From assembly GCA_028289375.1 (NCBI GenBank), contig JANQQK010000018.1, forward strand, positions 1-49,573: a DNA stretch of 49,573 bases, read 5' to 3'. Below the pieces are notes generated by a model, which worked only from the letters and a program-made list of their open reading frames with translations, was not told the origin of the DNA and did not search any database. The DNA is from Phycisphaerae bacterium. GTDB lineage: Bacteria > Planctomycetota > Phycisphaerae > UBA1845. Each line of letters starts with the position of its first letter. Positions within the stretch are counted from its first letter, which is position 1. Below are positions 21,497-30,600 of this stretch, one piece after another. A program made the position numbers and the translations under genes.

Positions 21497-22717
21497 ATGG
21501 CAACGATGGTCTACAAGGCACGCGGGCGCAACGGCAAGACGATCCGTGGCAAGATTGATGCGACGTCTGCGCAGGAAGCGGTCAAGCGGCTGCGGCGGAG
21601 CGGCGTGCAGGTGCTGTCGATCGACAAGCCGAATCTGGTGGCCGGCAGGGTTGGGGCCGGTGTTCATTCGCTCGGCAAGCGGCGTGTGAAGACGCGCGAG
21701 CTGCTGTGGACGCTGTCGCAGTTGCAGTTGATGGTCAACGCGGGGACAAGCCTGGATGACGCGCTGCAAATCACGGCAGAGTCGTCGGAGAATCCGAAAC
21801 TGAAGGCAGTTCTGGAAGACCTGCAGAATCGGGTGAAGGGTGGCGAATCGCTGTCGGAAGCACTGTCGACGCATCCGGAGGTGATTGACCCGATTGTCTC
21901 GCGGATCGTGGCGGCGGGTGAGGCAAGCGGCACGCTGCCGAAGATGCTGGGCACGGCGCACGATCTGCTCGAGCGTTCGCATGAGACGCGGCGAACGATC
22001 GTCGGGGCGATGATGTATCCGGTGATTCTGTTGTCGGTGGCGTCGCTCGCACTGAGTGTGTTGTTTCTGTGGGTGCTTCCGAAATTCGTGAAGGTATTTG
22101 ATGAGGTTGGGGCAGAGCTGCCGGGTATCACGAAGGTGGTGCTGGCGTTGAGCGCGTTCGTGAGTACGTACAAATTGGCCATTGCGGCGTTGCTCGCTGG
22201 TCTGATTGTGGTGGGTTGGCGGTTGCGTCGCAACGTCGCCGTGGTGTCGGCCATCACGCGGAGATTGCTGGCGATGCCGGTTATCGGCCCGCTGGTTCGG
22301 GCGGCGAATACGGCGCGGGCGATGGAGTTGATGGGGACATTGTGGCGGGCGGGGATTCCGATCACGGAGGTAACGCGTTTGACAGGGGCGACCATGCGCA
22401 ATCCGCTCTATCAGGCGTTTTTCAAGGACCTTCGCCAGCAACTTGTGGATGGAAAGCGTCTGACGGCAGCGTTTCTGGACAGCGAGCTGTTCCCAAAAAC
22501 GGTCGCGCCCATGATCCGAACGGGTGAAACAACCGGTCACACACCGGACGTTCTGCAATCGCTCGCGGCGTTTCACGATAAGGAAACGCGAGGGCTGATC
22601 AAAACGGCGATCTCGCTGCTGGAACCAGCGGTGATCGTGGTGATGGCCGGCGCGGTTGGGGTGATTGCGTTATCGGTCGTGCTGCCGCTGTTTCGGTTGT
22701 CGAGTGCGGTGCGGTAG
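21497..22717 (+). CDS. pilC: Inner-membrane platform protein PilC/GspF
   Basis: A 406-aa polytopic protein at the centre of the pilus or type II secretion inner-membrane machine. It has two copies of the GspF domain: first from TRELLWTLSQLQLMVNAGTSL (about residue 65) and second from ARAMELMGTLWRAGIPI (about 273). Membrane segments follow the first domain (MYPVILLSVASLALSVLFLW, about 173-192), precede the second (LAIAALLAGLIVVGW) and close the protein (AVIVVMAGAVGVIALSVVLP). The start at 21497 (MATMVYKARGRNGK) matches the family's short N-terminal beta strand; the frame is open upstream but is pilT in another frame. Confidence 0.94.
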   Translation: MATMVYKARGRNGKTIRGKIDATSAQEAVKRLRRSGVQVLSIDKPNLVAGRVGAGVHSLGKRRVKTRELLWTLSQLQLMVNAGTSLDDALQITAESSENPKLKAVLEDLQNRVKGGESLSEALSTHPEVIDPIVSRIVAAGEASGTLPKMLGTAHDLLERSHETRRTIVGAMMYPVILLSVASLALSVLFLWVLPKFVKVFDEVGAELPGITKVVLALSAFVSTYKLAIAALLAGLIVVGWRLRRNVAVVSAITRRLLAMPVIGPLVRAANTARAMELMGTLWRAGIPITEVTRLTGATMRNPLYQAFFKDLRQQLVDGKRLTAAFLDSELFPKTVAPMIRTGETTGHTPDVLQSLAAFHDKETRGLIKTAISLLEPAVIVVMAGAVGVIALSVVLPLFRLSSAVR

Positions 22718-22740
22718 AGACAAGAACGGGGTGATGGGGT

Positions 22741-23805
22741 TTGGCAGGTTATTCGCCAATTGGCATTGACGTTGGTACGTCGGACATCAAGCTCGCTCAG
22801 TTGAAGCGTGAGCGCAAGCAGTGGCTGCCGTTCGCGGCGGTACGACAGGTCTGGCGGACACGTTCGACGGATGAGCCGCAGTTTGACGACGTACTGACGA
22901 CGAGCCTGAAAGCTGCCTACGAGAGTCACGGGTTCAAGGGCCGACGTGCGATCGTGACGGCGCCTTCGTGTCTGATTGACGTCTGGCCTGTAAAGGTTCC
23001 ACTGAATGAAGGTGTGGACGTGTTCTCGTTTGTCCAGGCGGAGATTGCGGAGCGTCGGGGGCAGCTGACTTCGGAATTCGTGGTGGATTATTGGATTGCG
23101 GGCGAGACGGTCGAGCATGGTGAGACGAAGCTCGAGGCGTATGCGGTGTCGGCGTCGCGCGAGAAGATCGTGTCATTGGTGAAGTCCATCGAGGCTGCCG
23201 GGTTGTGTTGCACACGCATCGAGATCGGGGCGACATCGTTGGCGCACGGTGTTGAGATTGATGAATCGACGGAGTTGCTGCTGCTGGACATCGGTGATCG
23301 GACGTCGATGTTGATGGCGATGGACAACATGGGCATCACGTTCTGTCGCGACATCAAATGGGGCGGGGGTCGCGTGACAGCCAAACTCAAGCAGGCGCTC
23401 GACATCGACATGGAGACGGCGGAGCAGATCAAGCTTGAATGGGGCATCCGGCCCATCCATGAACATTCGGATGATCAGTTCGGCGACGCGCACCCGCGTC
23501 AGCAGGTAATCAATGATGCTATTGAGCAGGAGATCCGCGGTCTTGCATTGGAGATCGGGCGATCGCTTGCCTACCGGGTGCAGAGCGGGGATGCGCATGG
23601 TGAACGCTCGTTGGCGCTGGTGGGTGGCGGTTCGCAGTTGCGTGGAATGGACCGTTTTCTGCAGGATGCGTTGAAGTTGGGCGTGACGACGGCGCCGGTG
23701 CGGATGCATGAGGCGTTGGCGACGCTTGTGGAGCATGAGGGGCAACATGATGCTGCCGAGCGTTTTGCAATCGCTCTGGGGACGGCGATTTCGGGGGTGA
23801 ACTGA
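22741..23805 (+). CDS. pilM: Pilus assembly protein PilM (actin-like)
   Basis: A 354-aa cytoplasmic actin-fold protein that binds the N-terminal tail of PilN and links the ATPases to the membrane complex. The phosphate-1 loop IGIDVGTSDIKLAQ is at residues 7-20, LLLLDIGDRTSMLM near 178 is phosphate-2, and ALVGGGSQLRGMDRFLQD near 293 is the adenosine region. The start is TTG 22741 with a GGGGTGATGGGG purine tract just upstream; no in-frame ATG fits. It is followed after 2 bp by pilN, in the conserved pilMNO order. Confidence 0.9.
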   Translation: MAGYSPIGIDVGTSDIKLAQLKRERKQWLPFAAVRQVWRTRSTDEPQFDDVLTTSLKAAYESHGFKGRRAIVTAPSCLIDVWPVKVPLNEGVDVFSFVQAEIAERRGQLTSEFVVDYWIAGETVEHGETKLEAYAVSASREKIVSLVKSIEAAGLCCTRIEIGATSLAHGVEIDESTELLLLDIGDRTSMLMAMDNMGITFCRDIKWGGGRVTAKLKQALDIDMETAEQIKLEWGIRPIHEHSDDQFGDAHPRQQVINDAIEQEIRGLALEIGRSLAYRVQSGDAHGERSLALVGGGSQLRGMDRFLQDALKLGVTTAPVRMHEALATLVEHEGQHDAAERFAIALGTAISGVN

Positions 23806-23807
23806 CG

Positions 23808-24506
23808 GTGCAACGGGTCAATCTGCTACCGAAGGATCTGCAGCGGCGTCGCTTCCTGATCGATCGGGCTCGGCTGTGGGGAATCATTGCCGGGTCAGCA
23901 TTGCTGTGGACACTGGCGGCCAACTGGACGCTGAGCACGCGGGTTGAACGGTTGCAGCAAGTCGTCGACTCGGCGGAGGACGTGGGTGCAGCGCTCGAGC
24001 GCGCGAAGCTGGACATCGCAGCGATCCGGCAGCAGCGCGAACACGTGCGTGTCAAACATGACGCATTGCATGCGGTGGTGGCTGAGTCGCGCTGGGCCGA
24101 TGTGGCTTCGGAGATTGCGAATCTCAGCGGCGAGGGGTTGTGGTTTCGCGAATGCGTGTTTGAGCGTGTGGATGGCGTGACTGGGGGCAGCGGTGATGGT
24201 GACACGGGAGGTCCCACGTCGATGGTGCGTTTGCGGATTGCAGGGTATGCGCTGTCCAACGCCGAGTTCTCGCGGTTTGTATCGCGCCTGTCGGGCAGTT
24301 CGCGTGTGACACAGGTGGAGCCCAATGAGTCGCGATTGGAGCCTTTGGGGCAGGGGCGGTTGGTGGCGTTTTCGGTGTCCTGTCAGGTGTTGCCGGAGTC
24401 TGATGAGACGGATGTGCGTGTGATGATCGATGCCGAAGTGGATGACGTGATGGCTGCGTTGGGTGGGCGGATCGGTCCGTCGTCGATCACGGAGTTGATG
24501 CGATGA
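23808..24506 (+). CDS. pilN: Pilus assembly protein PilN
   Basis: A 232-aa bitopic inner-membrane protein. The short cytoplasmic tail QRVNLLPKDLQRRR is the hallmark of PilN: the xxNLLP motif is the PilM-binding peptide. One membrane span follows (about residues 23-40), then a coiled coil (about 42-85) and a periplasmic ferredoxin-like domain. It starts at GTG 23808 two bases after pilM. The end overlaps pilO by the ATGA stop-start. Confidence 0.85.
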   Translation: MQRVNLLPKDLQRRRFLIDRARLWGIIAGSALLWTLAANWTLSTRVERLQQVVDSAEDVGAALERAKLDIAAIRQQREHVRVKHDALHAVVAESRWADVASEIANLSGEGLWFRECVFERVDGVTGGSGDGDTGGPTSMVRLRIAGYALSNAEFSRFVSRLSGSSRVTQVEPNESRLEPLGQGRLVAFSVSCQVLPESDETDVRVMIDAEVDDVMAALGGRIGPSSITELMR

Positions 24507-25084
24507 GTTTTTCCGAACCACGCTTCCTGCGGTACACGGACGGTGACATTGCGTTTGGCGTTGCGATCTGCCTGGTGCTCGGGATGGTGGTCTGGCAGTG
24601 GCATTATCCGAAAGTCACGCAGATTCAGGCACTGAGGGCGCGTGCGGCTGAACAGCAGCGTGCGTTGGCGGAAGTGGAACAGATGGAGACCGTCGTGGCT
24701 GCGGCGCGGTCGGAGGCGGATGGGCTGACGGCGCGGTTGACGGGCTATGAAACGTCGGTGTTCGGCGTAGGCGGTGTGGCCGGACGGTTGGAGGAGTTTG
24801 CGCGTTTGCAGGAGGAGTGTGGTGTCGAGTTGGGATCGATTTCTCCGGGGGCGGAGCGGTCTGAAGGCTGGTACATGTCGGTGCCGATGACCGTCATCGC
24901 GCGCGGTTCGTTCGAGGAACTGCTGTGCTTTGTGCATCGACTCGAGGACGTCATGGTGGCGGCAGATATGAACGCACTGCGTTTTACGGCGGACCTGGAG
25001 GGGGCGGATATGACGGCGTCGGTGACGCTGCGGGTACTGACCGGGGTGGACGATCGTCCAAAGACGCAAGAGGGAGCGCTCTGA
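24503..25084 (+). CDS. pilO: Pilus assembly protein PilO
   Basis: A 193-aa bitopic protein with a short cytoplasmic N-terminus, one membrane span (DIAFGVAICLVLGMVVWQW, about 15-33), a coiled-coil stretch rich in Ala, Glu and Arg (about 42-75) and a C-terminal ferredoxin-like domain (VPMTVIARGSFEELLCFVHRLED), the region that in PilO pairs with PilN. It overlaps pilN by 4 nt (ATGA), consistent with equal co-translation of the heterodimer. Confidence 0.82.
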   Translation: MSFSEPRFLRYTDGDIAFGVAICLVLGMVVWQWHYPKVTQIQALRARAAEQQRALAEVEQMETVVAAARSEADGLTARLTGYETSVFGVGGVAGRLEEFARLQEECGVELGSISPGAERSEGWYMSVPMTVIARGSFEELLCFVHRLEDVMVAADMNALRFTADLEGADMTASVTLRVLTGVDDRPKTQEGAL

Positions 25085-25091
25085 GCGAAGC

Positions 25092-25859
25092 ATGGGTGCG
25101 AGCAGGCGACAACTTGTTCTGATCGCGGTGCTGGGGGTCGTGTTCCTCGGGTTGGCGATCTACCGGTTGCGGGGTTCCTCCGGAGGGCCTGCGCCAGCGG
25201 CGGCGGCGAGTGTACCGACCGTTGCCGAGGTCATCGTGGATCATGGTGTTGATCCGCAGGCGATGATTGATGCACTGTCGATGCCGTCTGACAACGCCAT
25301 CTGGCGACTGCCTGATCAGGGATCGCTGAGGGATCGGGTTGCAGGAGACTGGCCAAGACCACGTCACAATCCGTTTCTGATATCGGACGTGCTGCAAAGT
25401 GTGATCGATGGCCAAGTGGGCGACGAGGATGAACCGGCTGCGGTTTCCGACGTGCCTTCTGAAGCGGAGATTGCGCCGCCACCGTTCTTCGTGCGGAGCA
25501 CGTTTGAAGTGCTTGGAAGTTGGTTCGCGGAAATTGGGGATCAGGCGTACGGCGTGGGTGATGTACTGGATGGCTTTCGCATTGAAGCGATCGACGGTCG
25601 TCGCGTTCGGCTGGTGCATGTTGGTACCGATGACGGGCATGCGACCTCAAACAGTACGAAACCGACGAGTGTGATTCTGAGTTGCGGTCACGGTGCCGGG
25701 TTGGTGGGCGCGGCGTGGGTCAGGATCGGTGATGAGACAATGGGCGGTGAGGTTGTGACGGTGGGGCCGGACGGCGTCGTGGTGGAGCCGAGGAACGATG
25801 ATGAATCAACAGCGGCAGACGGGAATGAGACGATCGATGTGCCCGTTGGGCGGGATTAG
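25092..25859 (+). CDS. PilP/GspC-like periplasmic linker protein
   Basis: A 255-aa protein with an N-terminal membrane span (LVLIAVLGVVFLGLAIYRL, about 8-26), an Ala/Pro-rich linker, a disordered acidic middle and a small beta domain around IGDQAYGVGDVLDGFRIEAIDGRRVRLVH (about 155-183), which has the GD-x-Y-x-VGD pattern of the homology region of PilP and GspC that contacts the secretin. Its place directly after pilMNO is that of pilP. No secretin gene is present in the window, so the partner must lie elsewhere. The C-terminus is acidic and low in complexity. The PilP-versus-GspC distinction is open. Confidence 0.65.
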   Translation: MGASRRQLVLIAVLGVVFLGLAIYRLRGSSGGPAPAAAASVPTVAEVIVDHGVDPQAMIDALSMPSDNAIWRLPDQGSLRDRVAGDWPRPRHNPFLISDVLQSVIDGQVGDEDEPAAVSDVPSEAEIAPPPFFVRSTFEVLGSWFAEIGDQAYGVGDVLDGFRIEAIDGRRVRLVHVGTDDGHATSNSTKPTSVILSCGHGAGLVGAAWVRIGDETMGGEVVTVGPDGVVVEPRNDDESTAADGNETIDVPVGRD

Positions 25860-25863
25860 CACG

Positions 25864-26397
25864 ATGAAAGTTACACGCACAGCGGGTCGACGCGGATTCA
25901 CGCTCATGGAGGTGATCGTCGTTGTGATCATACTCGGCATCTTGGCGCTGATCGCTCTTCCCTCTGTGGGCGACGTGACGACGACAACGAGCGAACGAAG
26001 CGTGCGAAGCAATCTGGCTGCGTTACGCAACGCGATTGAGCTCTATGCCAACCAGCACAATGGCGTTTACCCTGCCGGCGCGACGGACGGATCAAGTGGT
26101 CTTGGGACGGAAGGCGCATTCGTTGGTCAGTTGACCAAGTACTCAAACGCAGCGGGTGTGGTCTCGTCGACGAAGAGTGCGTCGTATCCGTACGGACCCT
26201 ACCTGAAGATGGGCGTGCCATCAGTGACGGCAGGATCGCTGAATGGCAACAACGGTGTCTCGGTGTCCAGTTCGGCGACGGCGTTGTCGGCCGACGGTTC
26301 ACCCTCGAAGGGCTGGAAGTACAGCTACGTGACGGGGCAGATTATCTGCAATTCGACGGCGACGGATTTGGACGGGATCGCGCTCTCAGCATATTGA
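25864..26397 (+). CDS. Major pseudopilin GspG / type IV pilin-like
   Basis: A 177-aa prepilin with a short class III leader cut after Gly in RRG|FTLMEVIVVVIILGILALIA, with the conserved Glu5 and a long hydrophobic helix. The body (NLAALRNAIELYANQHNGVYPA, then LKMGVPSVTAGSL) is the GspG type, and a Trp-Lys-Tyr strand near the C-terminus fits the family. It is the first and most GspG-like of the pilin genes. The start at 25864 is chosen because it gives a normal short leader; the frame is open upstream into the previous gene. Confidence 0.88.
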   Translation: MKVTRTAGRRGFTLMEVIVVVIILGILALIALPSVGDVTTTTSERSVRSNLAALRNAIELYANQHNGVYPAGATDGSSGLGTEGAFVGQLTKYSNAAGVVSSTKSASYPYGPYLKMGVPSVTAGSLNGNNGVSVSSSATALSADGSPSKGWKYSYVTGQIICNSTATDLDGIALSAY

Positions 26398-26417
26398 CGG
26401 TTGCGGCGGTGCGCATC

Positions 26418-26906
26418 ATGACGCGGCGAAGCGGGTTTACACTTCTCGAGCTTGTGACGGTTCTGGTCATTCTAGGCGTCGTATTGGCTGTGGCGTTGCC
26501 GGAGATGGAATCGTCCGGGCGGACCTATGTCCTCCAGGCCGGTGCGAACGAGGTGATGGCGGCGTTGCAGTTCGCGCAGGCGGAGGCGATTTCGACGGGT
26601 GTGAATCATGGCGTGTTGTTTTCGACGGGTGACAACTCACTGACCTGCTTCTCAGAGACTGGATCGCCGCCCTATCCGACGGTGGCTCATCCCGTGAAGA
26701 AAACGCCCTATCTGGTTGATCTTGACACGGCGGCTGGACTTGGCGGCGTGGCGATTCTGTCCACGACGTTTGGATCTGATCAGGTTGTGTTCGATACGCT
26801 GGGTTCGCCGGATGCTGGTGGAACGGTGACGGTTTCGTTGGGAGATTATCGGCGGAACGTCGTGGTGACGGCGATCTCTGGTGTGATGGAGTTTGCGGAT
26901 CCGTGA
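26418..26906 (+). CDS. Minor pseudopilin, GspH-like
   Basis: A 162-aa prepilin with leader MTRRSG|FTLLELVTVLVILGVVLAVAL. The following NEVMAALQFAQAEAISTGVNH is the GspH/FimT pattern (long helix, then Leu-Ala-Arg/Gln-Ser-Glu-Ala). The start at ATG 26418 gives a typical leader; TTG 26394, overlapping the previous stop, is the alternative. The ribosome site is poor, suggesting coupling to the upstream gene. Confidence 0.8.
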   Translation: MTRRSGFTLLELVTVLVILGVVLAVALPEMESSGRTYVLQAGANEVMAALQFAQAEAISTGVNHGVLFSTGDNSLTCFSETGSPPYPTVAHPVKKTPYLVDLDTAAGLGGVAILSTTFGSDQVVFDTLGSPDAGGTVTVSLGDYRRNVVVTAISGVMEFADP

Positions 26907-27283
26907 GATGTCGGTGGCGAAATCGTGGCATGAGTTTGATCGACGCCATCGTGACGCTGGTCGTGTTGGGCGCGGTGACGACGCCGATTGCGACGGGCAT
27001 TGTGTCGATCTCGCAGGGGGCGTTGCAGAACTATCGATCAGCGGCGATTCGCTGCGAACTGGTGTACGAATCTGAGCGATTGTTGGCGTTGCCGTTTTCA
27101 AGTTTGTCGGTTGGAACGACGGACACGAGCGTGAATCTTCCCGGCGGGTCGGCCACGCGGACCGTGACGATCAGTCTGGCGGATTACGACGGTGACGCGG
27201 TGGCGGATGCGGAGTTGCTGCGAATCGTCGTAGCTCTCGAGGGGCAGTCGATTACCTTCTTTCAGAGTGATTGGAAGGAATGA
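26903..27283 (+). CDS. Minor pseudopilin, GspI/PilV-like
   Basis: A 126-aa prepilin starting at GTG 26903, overlapping the previous stop (GTGA). The leader RCRWRNRG is cut before MSLIDAIVTLVVLGAVTTPIA. Residue +5 is Asp instead of Glu, still acidic and thus compatible with methylation and subunit neutralisation. The rest is short, with a strand-rich C-terminus. Position between GspH-like and GspK-like genes and its short length suggest the GspI role, which is tentative. Confidence 0.68.
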   Translation: MRCRWRNRGMSLIDAIVTLVVLGAVTTPIATGIVSISQGALQNYRSAAIRCELVYESERLLALPFSSLSVGTTDTSVNLPGGSATRTVTISLADYDGDAVADAELLRIVVALEGQSITFFQSDWKE

Positions 27284-27660
27284 TGCGACAGGCAAGGGGT
27301 CATGGTGGTACATCGTCATGTCGACGTCGCGGGACGATGAGCGTGGTGATCATTATCCTCGCCATCTCGGCGACGGCGATGATCACGGGCACGCTGGCGA
27401 TGACGACCGGTTCGACGACGGTTCAGGATCGGGCGTTGACGCGCGAGCAGGCAACGTTTCTGGCCGACGCCGGACTGGCTCGGGCGATGGTGATGCTCAA
27501 GAACAACGAGTCGTGGCGAACGGGTTATGCGTCGGTGAGTCTGGGGGCGGGTACGTACACGGTGACGCTGACCGACGACGGTGCATACATCGACATTCTG
27601 TCGACCGGGGTGGTTGGGGCGATCAGTGTGCAGACGTCGGCACGGGTGACCTGGGAATGA
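27280..27660 (+). CDS. Minor pilin-like protein, PilX/GspK-like
   Basis: A 126-aa protein starting at ATG 27280 or ATG 27283, overlapping the previous stop. After a basic segment (GGTSSCRRRG) comes TMSVVIIILAISATAMITGTL and ALTREQATFLADAGLARAMVML, the N-terminal pattern of PilX and GspK: hydrophobic helix, then an Arg/Glu-rich helix with AxxxADAGL. The large GspK alpha domain is absent, so the protein is short. It is the last gene before a 3.5-kb antisense gene interrupts the series. A tip-initiator role is inference. Confidence 0.65.
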   Translation: MMRQARGHGGTSSCRRRGTMSVVIIILAISATAMITGTLAMTTGSTTVQDRALTREQATFLADAGLARAMVMLKNNESWRTGYASVSLGAGTYTVTLTDDGAYIDILSTGVVGAISVQTSARVTWE

Positions 27661-27691
27661 CGGGTCGCACGAATTTCATTGCCCATTCACA

Positions 27692-30600
27692 TCAATTCTG
27701 ATCCAGATTGCTCATGTCGCTGACTGGTTTCGTCGGCGCGACGAAGCCAACGGCATCCCGCATGGTGCGCATCTTGCCTTTGCGGGTTGTGGCGCGATTG
27801 TTGCCGTGACTTTTCATCACCAGGCGTCCTGACGGTTCCTGAATCGTGATCATCTGGGCGATCGTCTTGCTTCCGATGGTCGTGGATGCCGACTGCGGGA
27901 TGACTGGGTAGGTCTTGGCGCCATCGTTCCAGTAAACCTTGAGCGTGTACGTGGTGGCTGGGGTAATACCACCAAAGTGGATCCACATCGGTTCGGATCC
28001 ACCGAATCCGCGGGCAACGGCGAGATCACGTCTGGCGATAAAGGTGGTACCGTCGGCGGCGAGGAGGTCGACCCGGACACCGTTGGCTGAGACAGGCGTT
28101 CGACCCTTTCCAGCGCCGATGAGTCGGACCTTGAGATAGTTTCCATTATTGAGGTTGTTTTGCAGCAGCGAGTTGCCCTCGTCTTCCTGGGTGATGGAGA
28201 TGTCGAGGTCGCCGTCGTTGTCATAGTCCACGAAGACGCAATCATGGGCGTTGCCGTTGGCAGCCAGTGCGCTCACACCCGACACCACGGTGAACGTGCC
28301 GTCGCCGTCATTGCTGTAGAGGGCGTTGTCGCGGTCGTCGAACGTGACGAGGTAAAGGTCAAGATCGCCGTCGTTGTCGTAATCGCCCCAGCAGCCGCTG
28401 CGGTTGCCGGTGGTTGTCGATAGGCCGGCCGTCGTGATGACGTTGGTGAATGATCCGGCGGTGTTTTTCCAGAGATAGCTGGCTTGGCTGGTAGAGTCGG
28501 TCCTTCCAACGAAGAGATCGAGATCGCCATCGTTGTCAAAGTCGGCCCACGCTGATCCGGTCTTTACACCATTTCCGGTGATGACGGAGATGCTGCCGGG
28601 ATTCTCGGTATAGGTGCCATCGCCATCGGATAGGAAGAGCTTCCCACCGCTGAGGTGGTAGAAGAAGTCCAGATATCCGTCGTTGTTGACATCACCGGAA
28701 CTGGCGAAGTCGCCGTTGCCATAGTCTCCGCTGTCATTCAGTCCGTAGGACGATTCATCGGTACCGGTGAGGGCGATGGGTGATGCGCCGTCGTTGTGGG
28801 CGATCCAGTTCTTGTTGTTGCCCGACAAGATGACGACGTCTGCCCAGCCATCGTGATCAAGATCGCCGGCGATGATATTCTCGTTGTTCCGCGGGTCTGT
28901 GAACCCTGCTCCGCTTGCGCTGGTGAACACGGCGCTGCCATTGTTGGTGTAGAGAGTTTCAGAGTCCCAGTTTCCGACCGTGGCGACCCAGACATCGAGA
29001 TCGCCGTCGTTGTCGACATCGACGAGGGCGGCTTGGCGACGGGCGTCGCCGGTACCGAAGGTGGACGAGACGAATCCGCCGGAACCATCGTTGATCATCA
29101 GCTTGGCGGTGTTGCCGGTGATGACGGCGTCCAGATCGCCATCGTTGTCGAGGTCGCCCCATTGCGCGCCGGAACCATAGTAGAGTTTGTCGCTGGTCGT
29201 CTGGACGGCGTAACCGCTGCAGTCGGAGACATCATTGAAGTTGCCGCGTTGGGCGAAGATCGCGGCGATGTCGTCGGCATCGAGGGCGTAGTTGTAAACG
29301 CGGACGTCGTCGAGCATACCGTCGAATCTGTCACAGCAGGTCCTGCCGCCAACGTACAGACTGCGATCGTCGGTGCTGAGCGGACCTGCGTGGGTGTATG
29401 GGGGCGATTGTTCGTCAATCGAGCCATCGACATACATGTGGACGTTGGTTCCGTCCCAGGTGGCGGCGACATGATACCATCGATCGGTTTGAAGGATGGT
29501 TGACGAGAGGTTGTCATTGTCTGCGTCGTATTGATCGAGCGAGAGTTTGAGTCTGCCGTCCTTGACGCAGAGTTGATAATTGACAGGCGTTCCATCGCCT
29601 TTCCTGACGATGGGATTGACGTCGATTCCGGTTCCCCACGAGTCGCCCCTGATCCACGCAGCGATGGTCAGCCCATGGGTGATCTTGAGACTGTCGGAGC
29701 TTGGGACGGCGACGTAGTCATTCGAACCGTCAAACGTCAGGGCCCCACCATCAACGCCGCAGCTTCGTACGGGATCGACGGATTCCGTTGAGCTTGAGCC
29801 TCCCAGTGTGCCGTTGTTGGACAACGTCGAGCTATCGGTGACCGTTTGGCTGGATGCGGCATCGAGTTTGTAGTGGGCGACCAGCGACCCGTTTGGCTGC
29901 GTCGGGACGCTGAGCATGAATGCTTGCGACTTGAGTGTTCCACCAAAGTGTCCGGGGTTGATTCGGGTCTTCGCGGACATGGCCGATCCGCTCCATTGGA
30001 TCAACTCCAGATCTGGGTCGTCGTCGCTCATCGCCAGGAAGATCGGGGACTTGCCGTAGCCGGTTTCAAGTTGGATAACTTCTGGATCCTCTCCGCCCAT
30101 GTTGACGCCATTGGTTTCCGCGGACCATTTGGCTCCATTCCAGGTACGGTAGCGAAAGATGTTCTCATTCGACTGGTGATACGCGACCAAGGCGTTGTTG
30201 CCGTTTCGCTCATAGGCGATGTCGAATTGTCTGCGGTCTTTGTATTCGACGCTTGTTTCAACTTCCGTGACCGAACCCCAACCCGACCCGCTCCAGACGA
30301 TGAGGTTGAGGTCGTTGCTTGCGTCGAGGATGCCGCAGATGATCTCGTCGCTTGCGGTGTCGGCCGCGAGGCGGATCCACTTTTCTGAAGCGCCGACGCT
30401 CGGAAGATTCTGCGCACTGGACCAGGACGAACCGTTCCATGTTCGATATCGCGGCGTGCTCGCATCCTCGTCGCCGAACACGGCGATGCCCTGATTGGAC
30501 TGGGTTTCGTACGCGAAGGCGAATGCCTCGGTCGTGAGTGTGTCGTCTGACTCGGACAACGTTGTCCACGAACTCCACGATGATCCGTTCCAGACGGTGG

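Noticed and set aside
21482..22576. A 364-codon frame antisense to pilC
   Set aside because: A shadow of pilC, rich in Arg, Gln and His, with no family features.
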